64,000 nucleotides of DNA from Sporomusa sp. KB1. GTDB lineage: Bacteria > Bacillota > Negativicutes > Sporomusales > Sporomusaceae. Each line of letters opens with the position of its first letter. The stretch's first letter is position 1. The notes beneath the pieces were generated by a model. It had not been told where the DNA came from, did not search any database, and saw nothing but the letters and a program-made list of their open reading frames with translations. Positions 53,849 through 63,157 of this stretch are shown piece after piece. The stretch is taken from positions 391,773 to 455,772 of the forward strand of contig NZ_VLKC01000001.1 of assembly GCF_007830295.1 (NCBI RefSeq), written 5' to 3'. The position numbers and the translations under genes are program-made.

Positions 53849-54171
53849 CTTTAAGCCAACAGATTATCACAATTGCTATGGTGGTTTTAGGAACAATGCT
53901 AACAAGATTTCTTGCCTTTGTCGCTTTTCCTCCCGGCCGGCCTACACCAAAATATGTACAATTTCTTGGTGCGCTACTTCCCTCTGCCGTGCTAGGCCTT
54001 CTGGTAATTTTTTGCTTTAAGAATGTGAAATTTCATACCGGCAGCCACGGTGTTCCCGAACTCATGGCCGCAGCGGTGGTGGCCCTGCTTCATATTTGGA
54101 AAAAAAACATGCTTTTTTCTATCGTCGGCGGCACATTAGTCTTTATGGTTTTGGTGCAAACAGTCTTTTAA
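53845..54171 (+). CDS. azlD: AzlD-family exporter subunit
   Basis: The 108-residue protein has four hydrophobic segments and the AzlD pattern: [40 protein letters not shown] and [20 protein letters not shown]. The start overlaps the stop of azlC, so synthesis is coupled. Confidence 0.92.
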   Translation: MTLSQQIITIAMVVLGTMLTRFLAFVAFPPGRPTPKYVQFLGALLPSAVLGLLVIFCFKNVKFHTGSHGVPELMAAAVVALLHIWKKNMLFSIVGGTLVFMVLVQTVF

Positions 54172-54235
54172 CGAACGTATGCGGAAGGGCAGCATAAACA
54201 AAAAACGCTGTATCAGCAGATAGGGAGCGAAAAAA

Positions 54236-54820
54236 ATGAAAGCTTGTATTCTCATGGGAAGTCCAAGGAAAAAAGGGAATACCAATGCCCTATTGGAGCC
54301 CTTTATTGAAGAATTGGCGCAGCATCAGGTCGAACACGACCTAATTTGGCTTTATGACAAACGGATCGAGCCTTGTATCGCTTGCCGGGTCTGCCAGAAG
54401 GACTGGAAAATTTTTGGCTGCCGCTACAATGATGATGTTCAAGAAATTTTTGATACCATTATCGCTTGTGATGTCATTGTGCTGGCGACGCCGATCTACT
54501 CGTGGTATTGCACGCCGCCGATGAAAGCCCTGCTGGATCGCCTGGTGTACGGCATGAACAAGTATTATGGCGATAACCAGGGTCCGGCGCTTTGGGCGGG
54601 AAAACAGCTGGCGATCATCACAACTTGTGGCTACCGCCCCGAAAAGGGCGCTGACTTATTTGCGGAAGGTGTAAAACGATACTGTAAGCATTCGCAATTA
54701 CAATATTTGGGAATGCTTGCAGAAAGAGATTTAGGTTATCAATCAATTTTTATGGATGCGGAAAAAGCGCAGCATTCCTGCTTCTTTGCCCAAGAGCTTT
54801 TTAAACATACCTGGAGATGA
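54236..54820 (+). CDS. Flavodoxin-family NADPH-dependent FMN reductase-like protein
   Basis: The 194-residue protein has ACILMGSPRKKGNTNALLEP, the cysteine-bearing loop IEPCIACRVCQKDWKIFGCR, and VLATPIYSWYCTPPMKALLD, as in anaerobe iron-sulfur flavoprotein relatives. Cytosolic. It lies 64 bp after azlD with its own ribosome-binding site (GGGAGCG) and may be in the same transcript. Substrate unknown. Confidence 0.85.
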   Translation: MKACILMGSPRKKGNTNALLEPFIEELAQHQVEHDLIWLYDKRIEPCIACRVCQKDWKIFGCRYNDDVQEIFDTIIACDVIVLATPIYSWYCTPPMKALLDRLVYGMNKYYGDNQGPALWAGKQLAIITTCGYRPEKGADLFAEGVKRYCKHSQLQYLGMLAERDLGYQSIFMDAEKAQHSCFFAQELFKHTWR

Positions 54821-55186
54821 ACCGGACTGTATATCTTTGTTAAACAGTTTGTACTCTTTTATAAAGTTATTGTGATGATTGATTATGAATATACTGAACC
54901 GATAATATTTGAATATTGCAAATAAACCCGTTTGATTGAGGTAGGGCATCCGGAAAAATAATGAAAAAACCGTTATCTATACTATAGTTTTTCTTTTAGG
55001 GATAACAATAATTTTAAGCATTAGCCAGTTTAAGCGCCAAAAACAAAGCACAGAAGCACCGGCCGACATATCAATCTCTCAAAATAAGAACATTTCGCTA
55101 GAATATCTCTGTCAAAAGGCAGCATGACAACCCGCATGCTGCCTTTTGTAAAGTTTTTTTACTAATGTAAGATTTGTTTAGGTGTT
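54821..55186 (+). other. Gap with a possible membrane-anchor remnant and terminator
   Basis: This ~366-bp gap holds one open stretch (about 54975-55127) reading KTVIYTIVFLLGITIILSIS then QFKRQKQSTEAPADIS, a signal-anchor-like sequence with no in-frame start (a one-base shift would join it to ATGAAAAAA at 54961). It is followed by the hairpin AAAAGGCAGCAT / ATGCTGCCTTTT (55114-55147), a good plus-strand terminator. Confidence 0.5.
55114..55147. terminator. Hairpin terminator
   Basis: Perfect 12-bp arms AAAAGGCAGCAT / ATGCTGCCTTTT flank a 10-nt loop; TTTTGT follows on plus. It serves convergent transcripts from the 54.2 and 55.2 kb genes. Confidence 0.82.
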
Positions 55187-56119
55187 TCATATCCCTGCAA
55201 AATAAATAACGGCTGGAACAGTGATTACTGAAAGTATGGTAGTTAGTAGCAGACCGCTGGAAACCAGACCACTGTCCACATCATATTGGTATGCATAGAT
55301 TATGGTGATGCTACCTACAGGCATTGACAGCATGACAATAAGTATAGCAAAAATTTCGGGATCGTCTATGAATGGTCTATAAACGAGACTGAGCAGGAGC
55401 GGAATCGCCAAAAGGCGAAGAAAAGCAAAAGCCCAAAGCCTGGAGGAAGCTACCAGATCGGATATTCTGGCACTTGCCAGTGAAACGCCAATAACCATCA
55501 TTGAAAGAGGCCCTGTCATGTCACCTACCATTGTCGCTGTTTGTCCCATAAAGGCCGGCAGGTGAATGTCCAATATGAATACGAGCATTGCAATTAAGCT
55601 GGCGATCATGCCCGGATTTACGAACATGCTGCGGAAGTTGACTTGAAATTCTTCATTGCTCTTAGAAGCTTTGGTAAATATATAGATGCCATAGGAGTAA
55701 ACCATGATGTTATTGAAAAAAACGAATACAGCACCGTATAGTATGTACTGCGTGCCAAAAATCGCTCCTATAATCGGTATGCCCATAAAGCCGAAATTTG
55801 AAAAAACTGTCATGGCATTATAGATGATCTTTTCATGTCTCGGTGCTTTCAATATCTTGGGCATAAGCAAGCCTAGAATTACGGAAGCAACATAACAGCT
55901 TATGACCAGAAGGGCGATAAAACCGATATCAGCAGGAGAACCTATCCTTTTAGCTGAAGCGACACTTGAAATGATCATTGCCGGGTTGGTAAAGTTCATG
56001 ATGAGACTGGATATTTTTTTTGTGCTATTGTCATCCAAAATATTCTTTTTAAGTGCGATCGCCCCAAACAGCATGATAATAAAAAGCACAACCATTTGAT
56101 TAAAGAAGACAAGATACAA
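55187..56119 (-). CDS. AEC-family (auxin efflux carrier-like) transporter
   Basis: The 310-residue protein has ten hydrophobic segments and AEC features: SLIMNFTNPAMIISSVASA (first repeat), FGFMGIPIIGAIFGTQYILY, and PVGSITIIYAYQYDVDSGLV. The start is a TTG preceded by GAGGTGATG. AEC members export malonate-like or other carboxylates and amino acids; the substrate here is unknown. It stands alone. Confidence 0.87.
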   Translation of the reverse strand: MYLVFFNQMVVLFIIMLFGAIALKKNILDDNSTKKISSLIMNFTNPAMIISSVASAKRIGSPADIGFIALLVISCYVASVILGLLMPKILKAPRHEKIIYNAMTVFSNFGFMGIPIIGAIFGTQYILYGAVFVFFNNIMVYSYGIYIFTKASKSNEEFQVNFRSMFVNPGMIASLIAMLVFILDIHLPAFMGQTATMVGDMTGPLSMMVIGVSLASARISDLVASSRLWAFAFLRLLAIPLLLSLVYRPFIDDPEIFAILIVMLSMPVGSITIIYAYQYDVDSGLVSSGLLLTTILSVITVPAVIYFAGI

Positions 56120-56246
56120 TGTTACATCACCTCACTCAGTCAACCTAGGGGCTTTCCATTAGAATTCAGTATTTTCATTTATTACTTTTGAACGATTAAA
56201 ACGGCAGACGGGAGCACCATAACCGCAAGTTATACTGGACCGCAAA

Positions 56247-56270
56247 AAGGAACCCATTCGGGGGTCCCTT
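56247..56270 (-). terminator. Hairpin terminator
   Basis: AAGGAACCC / GGGTCCCTT (one mismatch) with loop, followed by TTTTTG on the minus strand, 53 bp beyond the DUF2284 gene. Confidence 0.7.
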
Positions 56271-56322
56271 ATAATCTGCTTGTTTTTACTTCTACGATCC
56301 AACCTTCTTGAGCCTTGCTTTT

Positions 56323-56862
56323 TTACTCAATAAGCAAAAAAGCATATCGATTCATAGCTTCACTATGATCCTTTAATACATGGATTGGATATCCGATATT
56401 TTTAACAGTCGAGAAAACATCGATCCCCATGGCATCAGCACCCAGACGTGCCATTTTAGGATTTTTACATTCTGCTCGGTTAACACCACAACTTTCGCAC
56501 AATTCACAAGAACCAAATGATATTAAAAAGGTTTTATAATACCCTGAAAGAAATACGTCCCTTTCAAGTCCAAGTAGTTTTATAGTTGTATCTCTAATCC
56601 AAGATTTAATCTCCTCTGGTTTTTCTAACTGCTTTTCCATGTGGAACACTGCCACATCATTGTATTCAGATATCATTTTCTTACATTCTTCTATAGTCGG
56701 AACGTTGGGAGGGCACGTACAGCTTTTCCCATATGATGAACAACCGAACATACAACGAAATCGCACCCATTGGGCTACAACAATATCTTTTGCATTTATC
56801 CATTTGAAGTCAATAAAACTATCCTGCTTGAAAACAGCTTCCAGTTTTTCTTTATTGACCAT
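56323..56862 (-). CDS. DUF2284 metal-binding protein
   Basis: The 179-residue protein has the DUF2284 cysteine pattern: FRCMFGCSSYGKSCTCPP near residue 33 and SCELCESCGVNRAECKNP near residue 117, which could bind Fe-S or zinc. A conserved FHMEKQ region and the C-terminal GYPIHVLKDHS follow. Length is typical. Start ATG 56862 after GGAGG. Function unknown; common in anaerobes. Confidence 0.85.
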   Translation of the reverse strand: MVNKEKLEAVFKQDSFIDFKWINAKDIVVAQWVRFRCMFGCSSYGKSCTCPPNVPTIEECKKMISEYNDVAVFHMEKQLEKPEEIKSWIRDTTIKLLGLERDVFLSGYYKTFLISFGSCELCESCGVNRAECKNPKMARLGADAMGIDVFSTVKNIGYPIHVLKDHSEAMNRYAFLLIE

Positions 56863-57040
56863 TTCATAATTCCTCCATATATTACAAGCCTGATTAACTA
56901 CATTACTTGATACAAGAAAAAATAACCTTACTCCGATAATATCCGGTTGTGAGATTCGTAAAATCTTGCATAGATCACCTAAATCGCATATGCATATGCG
57001 GATTGAATAATTTTAACCTATTTTATCACCCCCTTGTACA

Positions 57041-57135
57041 TACAATCAACAAAAAAATTGTATGTGATACAATTTACTTCAAGGATGATCCGCGAGTAAA
57101 ACATCATTGAAATCACATACAATAACTCATTATAA
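57041..57135. promoter_or_regulatory. Repeated ACATACAAT motifs upstream of mocR-like gene
   Basis: Three or four copies of ACATACAAT or its complement are present: TACATACAAT (57047-57056), ATTGTATGTGATACAAT (57058-57074), CACATACAATA (57115-57125) and AATGTATGTA (57134-57143). MocR regulators usually bind such direct/inverted repeats at their own promoter. Confidence 0.6.
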
Positions 57136-57168
57136 TGTATGTATTCTAAACCAAAAGGTGGATATTGT

Positions 57169-58575
57169 ATGCCAATAAATTCTTTTGATACTTACCCTAT
57201 GTCTTGGAAACCGAATAAAAAAGATCTTAAGCGTCCATTTTTCTTGTCTATAGCGTCCCTACTGGAACAAGACATCACCAATGGTTTTTTGGCTCCTGGC
57301 GCCAAGCTGCCCCCCCAGCGTGAACTAGCCGATTTTCTCGATATAAACTTTACTACAATCACCCGTGCCTATAAAATCTGTGAATCCAAGGGGTTAATCT
57401 ACGGCGTCACCGGCAGCGGAACCTTTGTCGCACCCAATGCGGCCCGTTCCATCATCATTTCAGCGGAAAAAATTTCACAAAACGGCATTGATCTTGCCTT
57501 TGTAGCCTCCTTTGAACAAAGCAATCATATCGTGGCTGAGATTATCCCAAAGGTTGTTAATAAAAGCTATTTGGAAAAGCTGCTTAATTACTCTGATCCG
57601 ACAGGCATTCCCCATCAGAAAAGAGCAGGATTAAACTGGATGGAGCCTTTTGGCATCTGCTCTGATCCGGAACATGTGGCAATTGTTTCCGGATCTCAGA
57701 ATGCCTTGGCCATTGCAGTCACTGCGCTATTTAAGTCAGGCAACCGTATCGTCACCGATTTATATACTTATTCTAACTTTATTGTCCTGGCGAAAATGTT
57801 TAACATCCATTTGGTGCCGATTGCCGGCGATCAGGATGGAATGCTGCCGGACGAACTGGAGAGACAGTGCCGACAGACGAATATCCATGGCATTTTTCTG
57901 ATGCCTTCCTGTTGCAACCCTACCACCATCATGATCTCTGATGATCGCAAACGAGAGTTGACCTCTGTCATTCGTAAATATAATTTAATCCTGTTGGAGG
58001 ATGACACGCATGTCTTTCTGACTGCTGGAATTATCCCGGATTATCAGCAGCCTATGTTTAATCTTTTACCCGAGCAGACCGTTTATATTTGCGGTACTGC
58101 CAAATCGATCTGTTCCGGCTTAAGAATAGCCTATATGGTATTTGGCGACGCTTTTCGTGCGAAAATTTTCAAGGCGATTTTTAGTATCAATGTTAAAACC
58201 TCTTCTTTAGACGCAGAAATTATTACAGAACTCATTCTCTCCGGCAAGGCGGCTGAAATTGCTTCTAGAAAGAAGCAGTGGGCCCAGGCCTCGAACGCTA
58301 TCTACAAGGAGTATTTTTTAGAGCATGAGCTTACTGGTCATCCCCTCAGTTTTTATCGCTGGCTCCCGCTGAAAAGGCAGTACGATGCAACGCAAATGGA
58401 GTCAGATCTGGAACGGATCGGCATCAGTGTTTTTCATTCCAATCGCTTCCTGAGCGGAAAAGCCTCTTCCAACCAGTATCTGCGTATTGCTCTTTCATCT
58501 ACAAATACTTTGGATGAACTAAGATTGGGACTAGAAGCTTTAAAACAGTATATTATTCGACATGATATGGAATAA
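57169..58575 (+). CDS. MocR-family PLP-dependent regulator
   Basis: The ~468-residue protein combines an N-terminal GntR helix-turn-helix (LPPQRELADFLDINFTTITR) with a class I aminotransferase-like domain (residues ~110-468) containing LLEDDTHVFLTAG and the PLP lysine segment CGTAKSICSGLRIAYM. The start ATG 57169 follows AAGGTGG. MocR proteins sense PLP or amino compounds and mostly activate adjacent metabolic genes. The divergent neighbour is the DUF2284 gene, a plausible target. Confidence 0.9.
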   Translation: MPINSFDTYPMSWKPNKKDLKRPFFLSIASLLEQDITNGFLAPGAKLPPQRELADFLDINFTTITRAYKICESKGLIYGVTGSGTFVAPNAARSIIISAEKISQNGIDLAFVASFEQSNHIVAEIIPKVVNKSYLEKLLNYSDPTGIPHQKRAGLNWMEPFGICSDPEHVAIVSGSQNALAIAVTALFKSGNRIVTDLYTYSNFIVLAKMFNIHLVPIAGDQDGMLPDELERQCRQTNIHGIFLMPSCCNPTTIMISDDRKRELTSVIRKYNLILLEDDTHVFLTAGIIPDYQQPMFNLLPEQTVYICGTAKSICSGLRIAYMVFGDAFRAKIFKAIFSINVKTSSLDAEIITELILSGKAAEIASRKKQWAQASNAIYKEYFLEHELTGHPLSFYRWLPLKRQYDATQMESDLERIGISVFHSNRFLSGKASSNQYLRIALSSTNTLDELRLGLEALKQYIIRHDME

Positions 58576-58896
58576 AAACATTTCCTTGTCTTCTCTGGGG
58601 TACATTGGCATTCCTGTTCCTGACATGTTTTTGTCCGCCAAAACGCCAGATTTGTTCATAAATGGTTACTTTGTGGCCGGATGAAAGAAAGGGCTTAAAT
58701 CAAATAAATACTCTATGAATCAAAAATGCCGCCTATAAATAAATGGTTATCTGCATTGGTGACATTACTTGGAGCCAAGGGACCGTATATCAATACAGAA
58801 AAAACGAGAGTCAGCTATAAGGCAAACTCTCGTTTTTCTGTAAAACATACGTTCTTACGGCATACGCAAGTTCTGTTTTCTGCAGCGGCCAGCAAT
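58576..58896. other. Gap with terminator
   Basis: About 320 bp without a gene. It contains the hairpin AAAACGAGAGT / ACTCTCGTTTT (58801-58836), a terminator for converging transcripts. Nothing else is recognised. Confidence 0.65.
58801..58836. terminator. Hairpin terminator
   Basis: Perfect 11-bp arms AAAACGAGAGT / ACTCTCGTTTT with a 14-nt loop and T-runs on both ends. Confidence 0.85.
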
Positions 58897-59364
58897 TTAC
58901 TCCTCAGATTGTAGAAGAGTTCTGGTCCAACCTTCGCGATGACCCGCCCAAATCCGTGGGGTAAACCGCATGGTCTGATACTTCCATTCGCCGTTGACCT
59001 TTACATAGTCTTCCAAATAAGCACCGGCGAGCCACATTTCCTTCTTAGTTTTGCGGAACCTATAAGGTCCTAATAAGTACCATGTTCCGGTCGCTTTGTC
59101 GCCATCCACCTGGATTCGCGGGTTAAACATGTTATGCTGCGAAAAGTCAATGGCCTCTGCAAAACCCTGGAATAGTTTACGAATTCCCTCTCGGCCTGTG
59201 CCGGTTCCCCACGTTCCAGTAGGATCTGTCCACACGCCATCTTCGACGAACAATTTCGCAACCTCGTCCGGATTGTGATCGTCGTCACAGAACCCAGCAT
59301 ATGTGTACTTGAGATGTTTGATCGCCTCGATGTCCAATAAACATTGTAATTCCTTCTGATCCAT
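58897..59364 (-). CDS. SnoaL-like (NTF2-fold) protein
   Basis: The ~155-residue protein has the SnoaL/NTF2-like pattern: LLDIEAIKHLKYTYAGFCDD, VAKLFVEDGVWTDPTGTWGT, and TGTWYLLGPYRFRK with the following AGAYLEDYVKVNGEWKYQTM. The family includes dehydratases and isomerases such as bile-acid 7alpha-dehydratase BaiE and ketosteroid isomerase. It is last in the cluster 62838-58897, next to an EthD-like protein and a BaiH/FldZ-type reductase, so it may act as a dehydratase or isomerase on a cyclic substrate. The ATG at 59364 follows GAGGAGAATGAC. Confidence 0.82.
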   Translation of the reverse strand: MDQKELQCLLDIEAIKHLKYTYAGFCDDDHNPDEVAKLFVEDGVWTDPTGTWGTGTGREGIRKLFQGFAEAIDFSQHNMFNPRIQVDGDKATGTWYLLGPYRFRKTKKEMWLAGAYLEDYVKVNGEWKYQTMRFTPRIWAGHREGWTRTLLQSEE

Positions 59365-59469
59365 AGTCATTCTCCTCTCATTTGATTTATTATTTGCAAA
59401 GGCGCTTTTGGTACCAGAAGCGTCTTTGCACTACCCGTACGAAAGCTATGCCCCGCAAAAAATACGTGC

Positions 59470-60462
59470 CTACTCTTGGGGTTTAAGGTTCCTGTTAGTT
59501 GCAACTTCTTGTCCGCCTTTATTTACTACGTTGTAATTGATGGCAGTAAACCATTCAGATTGTTTCTTGTCTACAAACTCATCCTCAGCGGCATCAATAG
59601 TTTTATAATCGTCTCCGCTCAGATACCACTCGCATTCTGTCATGGTTCTAAACGACATCATGGACATGGCATCAACTTTCTGCCCTGCTTCCTGCCAAAG
59701 CGGATTGCTCTTGTCGGTAGGCCCCACATTTAATAAAAGGGCGTATCTGCTTACATATTTCTGCGTGTCAGGTTTGGAGTATACAAGATCTGCATGTTCC
59801 CAAAGCAAACGCTTCTGGAATTCTTCGCGAGTCCCGCCATTCCTGTAATAGAATTTTACTACAACAATGGGAGAAGGAATTTCCGGTCCAGGAATTATAA
59901 CATACTCCGCCGACGCGAATACGAGAACTACGCGCAAGAATACCCGCTCATCGAATATAATCCTTTTATTATACTTGTCTGTCACAAAGAATTTTGCTGT
60001 TTCCGATAAGCTTCTATAGCAGATATGCGCCATGCCGTCCCATTTAGGACGAATGTAAGGAAGAACCTCCGCTGCCGGAGTCATGGACAACATACCATCT
60101 GATTTTAGTGGCGGTAAGTAAGGAGGCGGAAATTGTGAAGATGGTCCCCCTGTGATACGGTGAACCTGGTTGTACATCATGACGTAATCCGTACTGGGAT
60201 CTTCCGGGCCCTCTTTGTGAGCAAATTTGGGACCATGAATTTTACGCCAGTACTCGTCAAAGTGTTCAAACATCAAGTTAGGATTGGACTCCAAAGCGAT
60301 CTTCTCCGGATACTTATCCGGTTCAACAATCGGATTACCATTTTTGTCACTAGTGTTATTCGGGAACATCTCTCTTTCGTTCGGCGACGTGTTATCGACG
60401 CGAGTTAAGGGGAAGGGAAGACATATCAAGGGTTGCCCAGTTCCTTCAGGACGCTTATACAT
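59470..60462 (-). CDS. EthD-domain protein (two repeats)
   Basis: The ~330-residue product starts at ATG 60462 (GGAGGTG 10 nt upstream; the longer frame overlaps the previous gene). It contains two EthD/ferredoxin-like stress-type repeats, one with FDEYWRKIHGPKFAHKEGP (about residue 70) and one with EEFQKRLLWEHADLVYSKP (about residue 215). EthD proteins accompany degradation or polyketide-like pathways and may act as small isomerase or cyclase partners. The duplication in one chain is less usual. It lies between the reductase and the SnoaL-like gene. Confidence 0.75.
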   Translation of the reverse strand: MYKRPEGTGQPLICLPFPLTRVDNTSPNEREMFPNNTSDKNGNPIVEPDKYPEKIALESNPNLMFEHFDEYWRKIHGPKFAHKEGPEDPSTDYVMMYNQVHRITGGPSSQFPPPYLPPLKSDGMLSMTPAAEVLPYIRPKWDGMAHICYRSLSETAKFFVTDKYNKRIIFDERVFLRVVLVFASAEYVIIPGPEIPSPIVVVKFYYRNGGTREEFQKRLLWEHADLVYSKPDTQKYVSRYALLLNVGPTDKSNPLWQEAGQKVDAMSMMSFRTMTECEWYLSGDDYKTIDAAEDEFVDKKQSEWFTAINYNVVNKGGQEVATNRNLKPQE

Positions 60463-60550
60463 GATACAAAACACCTCCACGTTTTTGGATTTCTCGAAGT
60501 CTTTAGTGAGCAAGTTATTTGCTATACACAAAACCGCCTTGTCCAATTAC

Positions 60551-62467
60551 TTACAGCTCCCGGCCGAGCTCAAAGCCCCTCGACACGGCTTCACCGGCAA
60601 GACCTACCTTGAGAGCGTCGCCTATTATCCTTACGTTGTAGCCTTCTTCTTTTAAAGCATTGGCAAATCCATTTACAGATTCTGCGCCTACCGCCAAAAC
60701 GACGGTATCCGCCGGAATCTCCTCGTTGACTGCGCCGCTGACCTTAACGGCTCCGTCCATTATCTCCTTGACAGTTGTACCAGTGCAAATTCTCACTTTA
60801 TTTTCAGACAGTTCTTCCAGTAGACCCCAACGCGGAACAATTATTTCATCCATGGCGATATTATCAAGCATCTCCACCAATGTCACGGATTTCAGATGAG
60901 CGGCAAGATGGTTGGCGGTCTCAGCGCCTACGCAGCCACCACCGATCACAACGATGCGGTTTCCTGTATTGACAGCCCCGGAGAGAACGCTATGAGCCGT
61001 GACCACGTTCGCCTTATCAGCGCCCGGTATTCTCGGAATGATGGGTTCTGCGCCTGTCGCTGCAATGATGATATCCGGATTCTCGGCCTTTACCAAATCG
61101 AGCATAACCTCGGTGTTTAAAGCGACGGGTACGCCGAGCTTATTTAGCTCGTTCAACTGCCAGTTGATAAAGTTGATAATCTCGCCCTTGCCCGCAGGAA
61201 CAGCGCCCAGTCTGAACTGACCGCCCGCCCAGCGATTCTTTTCGTAAACCTTGACTTTGTGCCCGCAAGAAGCTGCTGAAACGGCTGCCGCCAAACCTCC
61301 TGGCCCCGCACCGATAACCATTACATTTTTGGGATTCTCAATCTTGATATCGGGATATTCGCTCTCCATTCCCAAGGTGGGATTAAGTATGCATTTGATG
61401 GGCTTGTTAAGCATCAAATTACCTATGCAACCGTGGTGGCAGCCTATGCAGGTGCAAATATCGTCGAATCTGCCTTCCTTCGCCTTGTTGGGAGTTTCGG
61501 GATCGCTGAGGGATTGACGGCCCATGGAGACCAGATCAGCTTTACCGCTGGCGAGAATTGTATTGGCAATACGAGGATCATTTACCCTGCCCACCGTAAT
61601 GACGGGCACTTTGCTGACCTTCTTGACCTCGGCCGCCAGATCGGCAATCCACCCGTGCCTGCAATACTGAGAGGGAATGACCGCGTCAAAGGTTCTGTAA
61701 ACGCCGGCAGTGACATGCACATAATCAATGCCCTCAGCCTCGATATACGGAATAATGGTCTTGGTGTCCTCAATGGTTCTTCCGCCAGTGACATACTCGT
61801 CGCCGGAAATGCGGTAGCCGACTATGAAATCATCGCCGCACTTTGCACGAATATCAGCGATGATTTCCAGGGCAAAGCGTATGCGGTTTTGCAGGGCGCC
61901 GCCGTAAATATCCGTGCGTTTGTTGGAGTAAGGAGACATGAATTGGGCGATTAGATATCCATGGCCGCCATGAATCTCGATACCGTCGAAACCGGCTTCT
62001 TTTGCTCTGCGGGCACAGTCGCCATACTGCGAGACGGTGAGCTTTATCTCGTCTATAGTCATCTCGTGCGGCATATCCGAACTGAATGGACACGGGATGG
62101 CCGAAGGCGCCCAAGGGGCTTGACCACATACAGCCTTGCTCGTCTGGCGGCCGCAATGATATATCTGGGCAATGATAAGGGCACCGTATTTGTGTATCCG
62201 CTTGGTGAATTCTGCGAACCCGGGTATCTGACCGTCATTCCAAAGGCCGGGAAGATTTGTAAAACCCTTGCCTCCCGGTGTAACTGCGAAATCCTCGGTG
62301 ATGATCATTGCGAATCCGCCTTTTGCCTTGGCCTCGTGATAAGCAGCAAATTTTTCGGTAGCGGTACCGTCTGCATTGCAGTAATTGGTAACCATAGGTG
62401 GAACTACACAACGATTTTTGAGCGTTTTACCCTTAATAGTTAACGTACTGAACAGATTATCCAACAT
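60551..62467 (-). CDS. BaiH/FldZ-type NADH:flavin oxidoreductase (OYE + Fe-S + FAD)
   Basis: The ~638-residue protein has three parts: an N-terminal OYE barrel (GFDGIEIHGGHGYLIAQFMS, YGGALQNRIRF), a 4Fe-4S motif CTCIGCHHGCIG, and a C-terminal NAD(P)/FAD domain (VMVIGAGPGGLAAAVSAASC and IVVIGGGCVGAETANHLAAH). This is the architecture of 2,4-dienoyl-CoA reductase, enoate reductases and BaiCD/BaiH, which reduce activated double bonds in steroids, enoates or xenobiotics. The ATG at 62467 follows AGGAGAG. First enzyme of the TetR-associated cluster. Confidence 0.9.
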   Translation of the reverse strand: MLDNLFSTLTIKGKTLKNRCVVPPMVTNYCNADGTATEKFAAYHEAKAKGGFAMIITEDFAVTPGGKGFTNLPGLWNDGQIPGFAEFTKRIHKYGALIIAQIYHCGRQTSKAVCGQAPWAPSAIPCPFSSDMPHEMTIDEIKLTVSQYGDCARRAKEAGFDGIEIHGGHGYLIAQFMSPYSNKRTDIYGGALQNRIRFALEIIADIRAKCGDDFIVGYRISGDEYVTGGRTIEDTKTIIPYIEAEGIDYVHVTAGVYRTFDAVIPSQYCRHGWIADLAAEVKKVSKVPVITVGRVNDPRIANTILASGKADLVSMGRQSLSDPETPNKAKEGRFDDICTCIGCHHGCIGNLMLNKPIKCILNPTLGMESEYPDIKIENPKNVMVIGAGPGGLAAAVSAASCGHKVKVYEKNRWAGGQFRLGAVPAGKGEIINFINWQLNELNKLGVPVALNTEVMLDLVKAENPDIIIAATGAEPIIPRIPGADKANVVTAHSVLSGAVNTGNRIVVIGGGCVGAETANHLAAHLKSVTLVEMLDNIAMDEIIVPRWGLLEELSENKVRICTGTTVKEIMDGAVKVSGAVNEEIPADTVVLAVGAESVNGFANALKEEGYNVRIIGDALKVGLAGEAVSRGFELGREL

Positions 62468-62544
62468 AAGAATCTCTCCTCTCAAATATTCATCTGCGGT
62501 AATCATAATAGGAAACGCATAAAATTTGTCGTCTTATAGATTAA

Positions 62545-62838
62545 TTAATTTATTTCTTCTGGTGATTTCTTCCCCAAGCCGAGGGATTCGAAAAGCACTA
62601 CGTATATCAGCAGTACGTAGATGAGCAAATCCATAAAGGCGAGAGCATCACCTCCAAAAGAGCCTAAAATGACTGGTTCATGCGACACATTGACAGCAAA
62701 GCCGTACCTGTTATAGGCCAGGAAACTAATAATGGCACGAACGAAGGTAATACTTACTCGTATCAAGCGATCTCTTCCTGGCTTGTCGGTAACAGGATAT
62801 TTTTCGAACATTAAAGCTCGTACTAGTACCCAAAGCAC
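62545..62838 (-). CDS. Small membrane protein of unknown family
   Basis: The 97-residue protein has two hydrophobic segments (SITFVRAIISFLAYN, FMDLLIYVLLIYVVLF) and a charged C-terminus (GKKSPEEIN). The start region is uncertain: in-frame codons continue upstream to the TetR operators. Family not recognised; may be a small transporter subunit, a membrane anchor or the remnant of a larger membrane protein. It is the most upstream gene of the cluster 62838-58897. Confidence 0.5.
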   Translation of the reverse strand: MLWVLVRALMFEKYPVTDKPGRDRLIRVSITFVRAIISFLAYNRYGFAVNVSHEPVILGSFGGDALAFMDLLIYVLLIYVVLFESLGLGKKSPEEIN

Positions 62839-63157
62839 ATAAGCAACCCCAAATTCTGCTGGCTATTACCGTTGCTAGCGACAGTACCACATTCTCCGGA
62901 TTGGCCAAGTAATGTTGAAAAGTAACCGGCCGGTCACTTATTGATATTATATCAAAAAGTAACCGGCCGGTCAACGATGAATATTCAGGTAATTAAAAAC
63001 GTTTTGGTTTTGTATGATTTAGATATCAAATCCCAGGATAAACAAAAACAAGTCTAATATTGTTAACTCTAAATTTATTTTAGAAATTACTTATACTATT
63101 TTTTACTGATAGGTTATAATTAGTTTATTAATACTAGAAATAGGTGAATATTTTATT
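62839..63157. other. Divergent regulatory region of the ene-reductase cluster and tetR
   Basis: This ~320-bp gap holds the duplicated TetR operator (62921-62973) and an A/T-rich promoter region for the TetR gene. No coding sequence seen. Confidence 0.65.
62921..62973. promoter_or_regulatory. Two identical TetR operators
   Basis: AGTAACCGGCCGGTCA occurs at 62921-62936 and 62958-62973, start-to-start distance 37 bp. The core ACCGGCCGGT is a perfect palindrome. They lie upstream of the minus-strand cluster and ~185 bp from the divergent TetR gene. Confidence 0.85.

Noticed and set aside
58726-58914. 62-codon open frame before the SnoaL-like gene
   Set aside because: It runs through a terminator hairpin and overlaps the end of the real gene.
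58897-59364. Naming the SnoaL-like gene baiE
   Set aside because: Only the fold and general helix pattern agree; overall similarity is too low and the rest of a bai operon is missing.
61433-62443. Plus-strand open frames of 160-173 codons opposite the BaiH/FldZ-type gene
   Set aside because: They are shadows of a high-G+C-third-position gene on the other strand; products have no family features.
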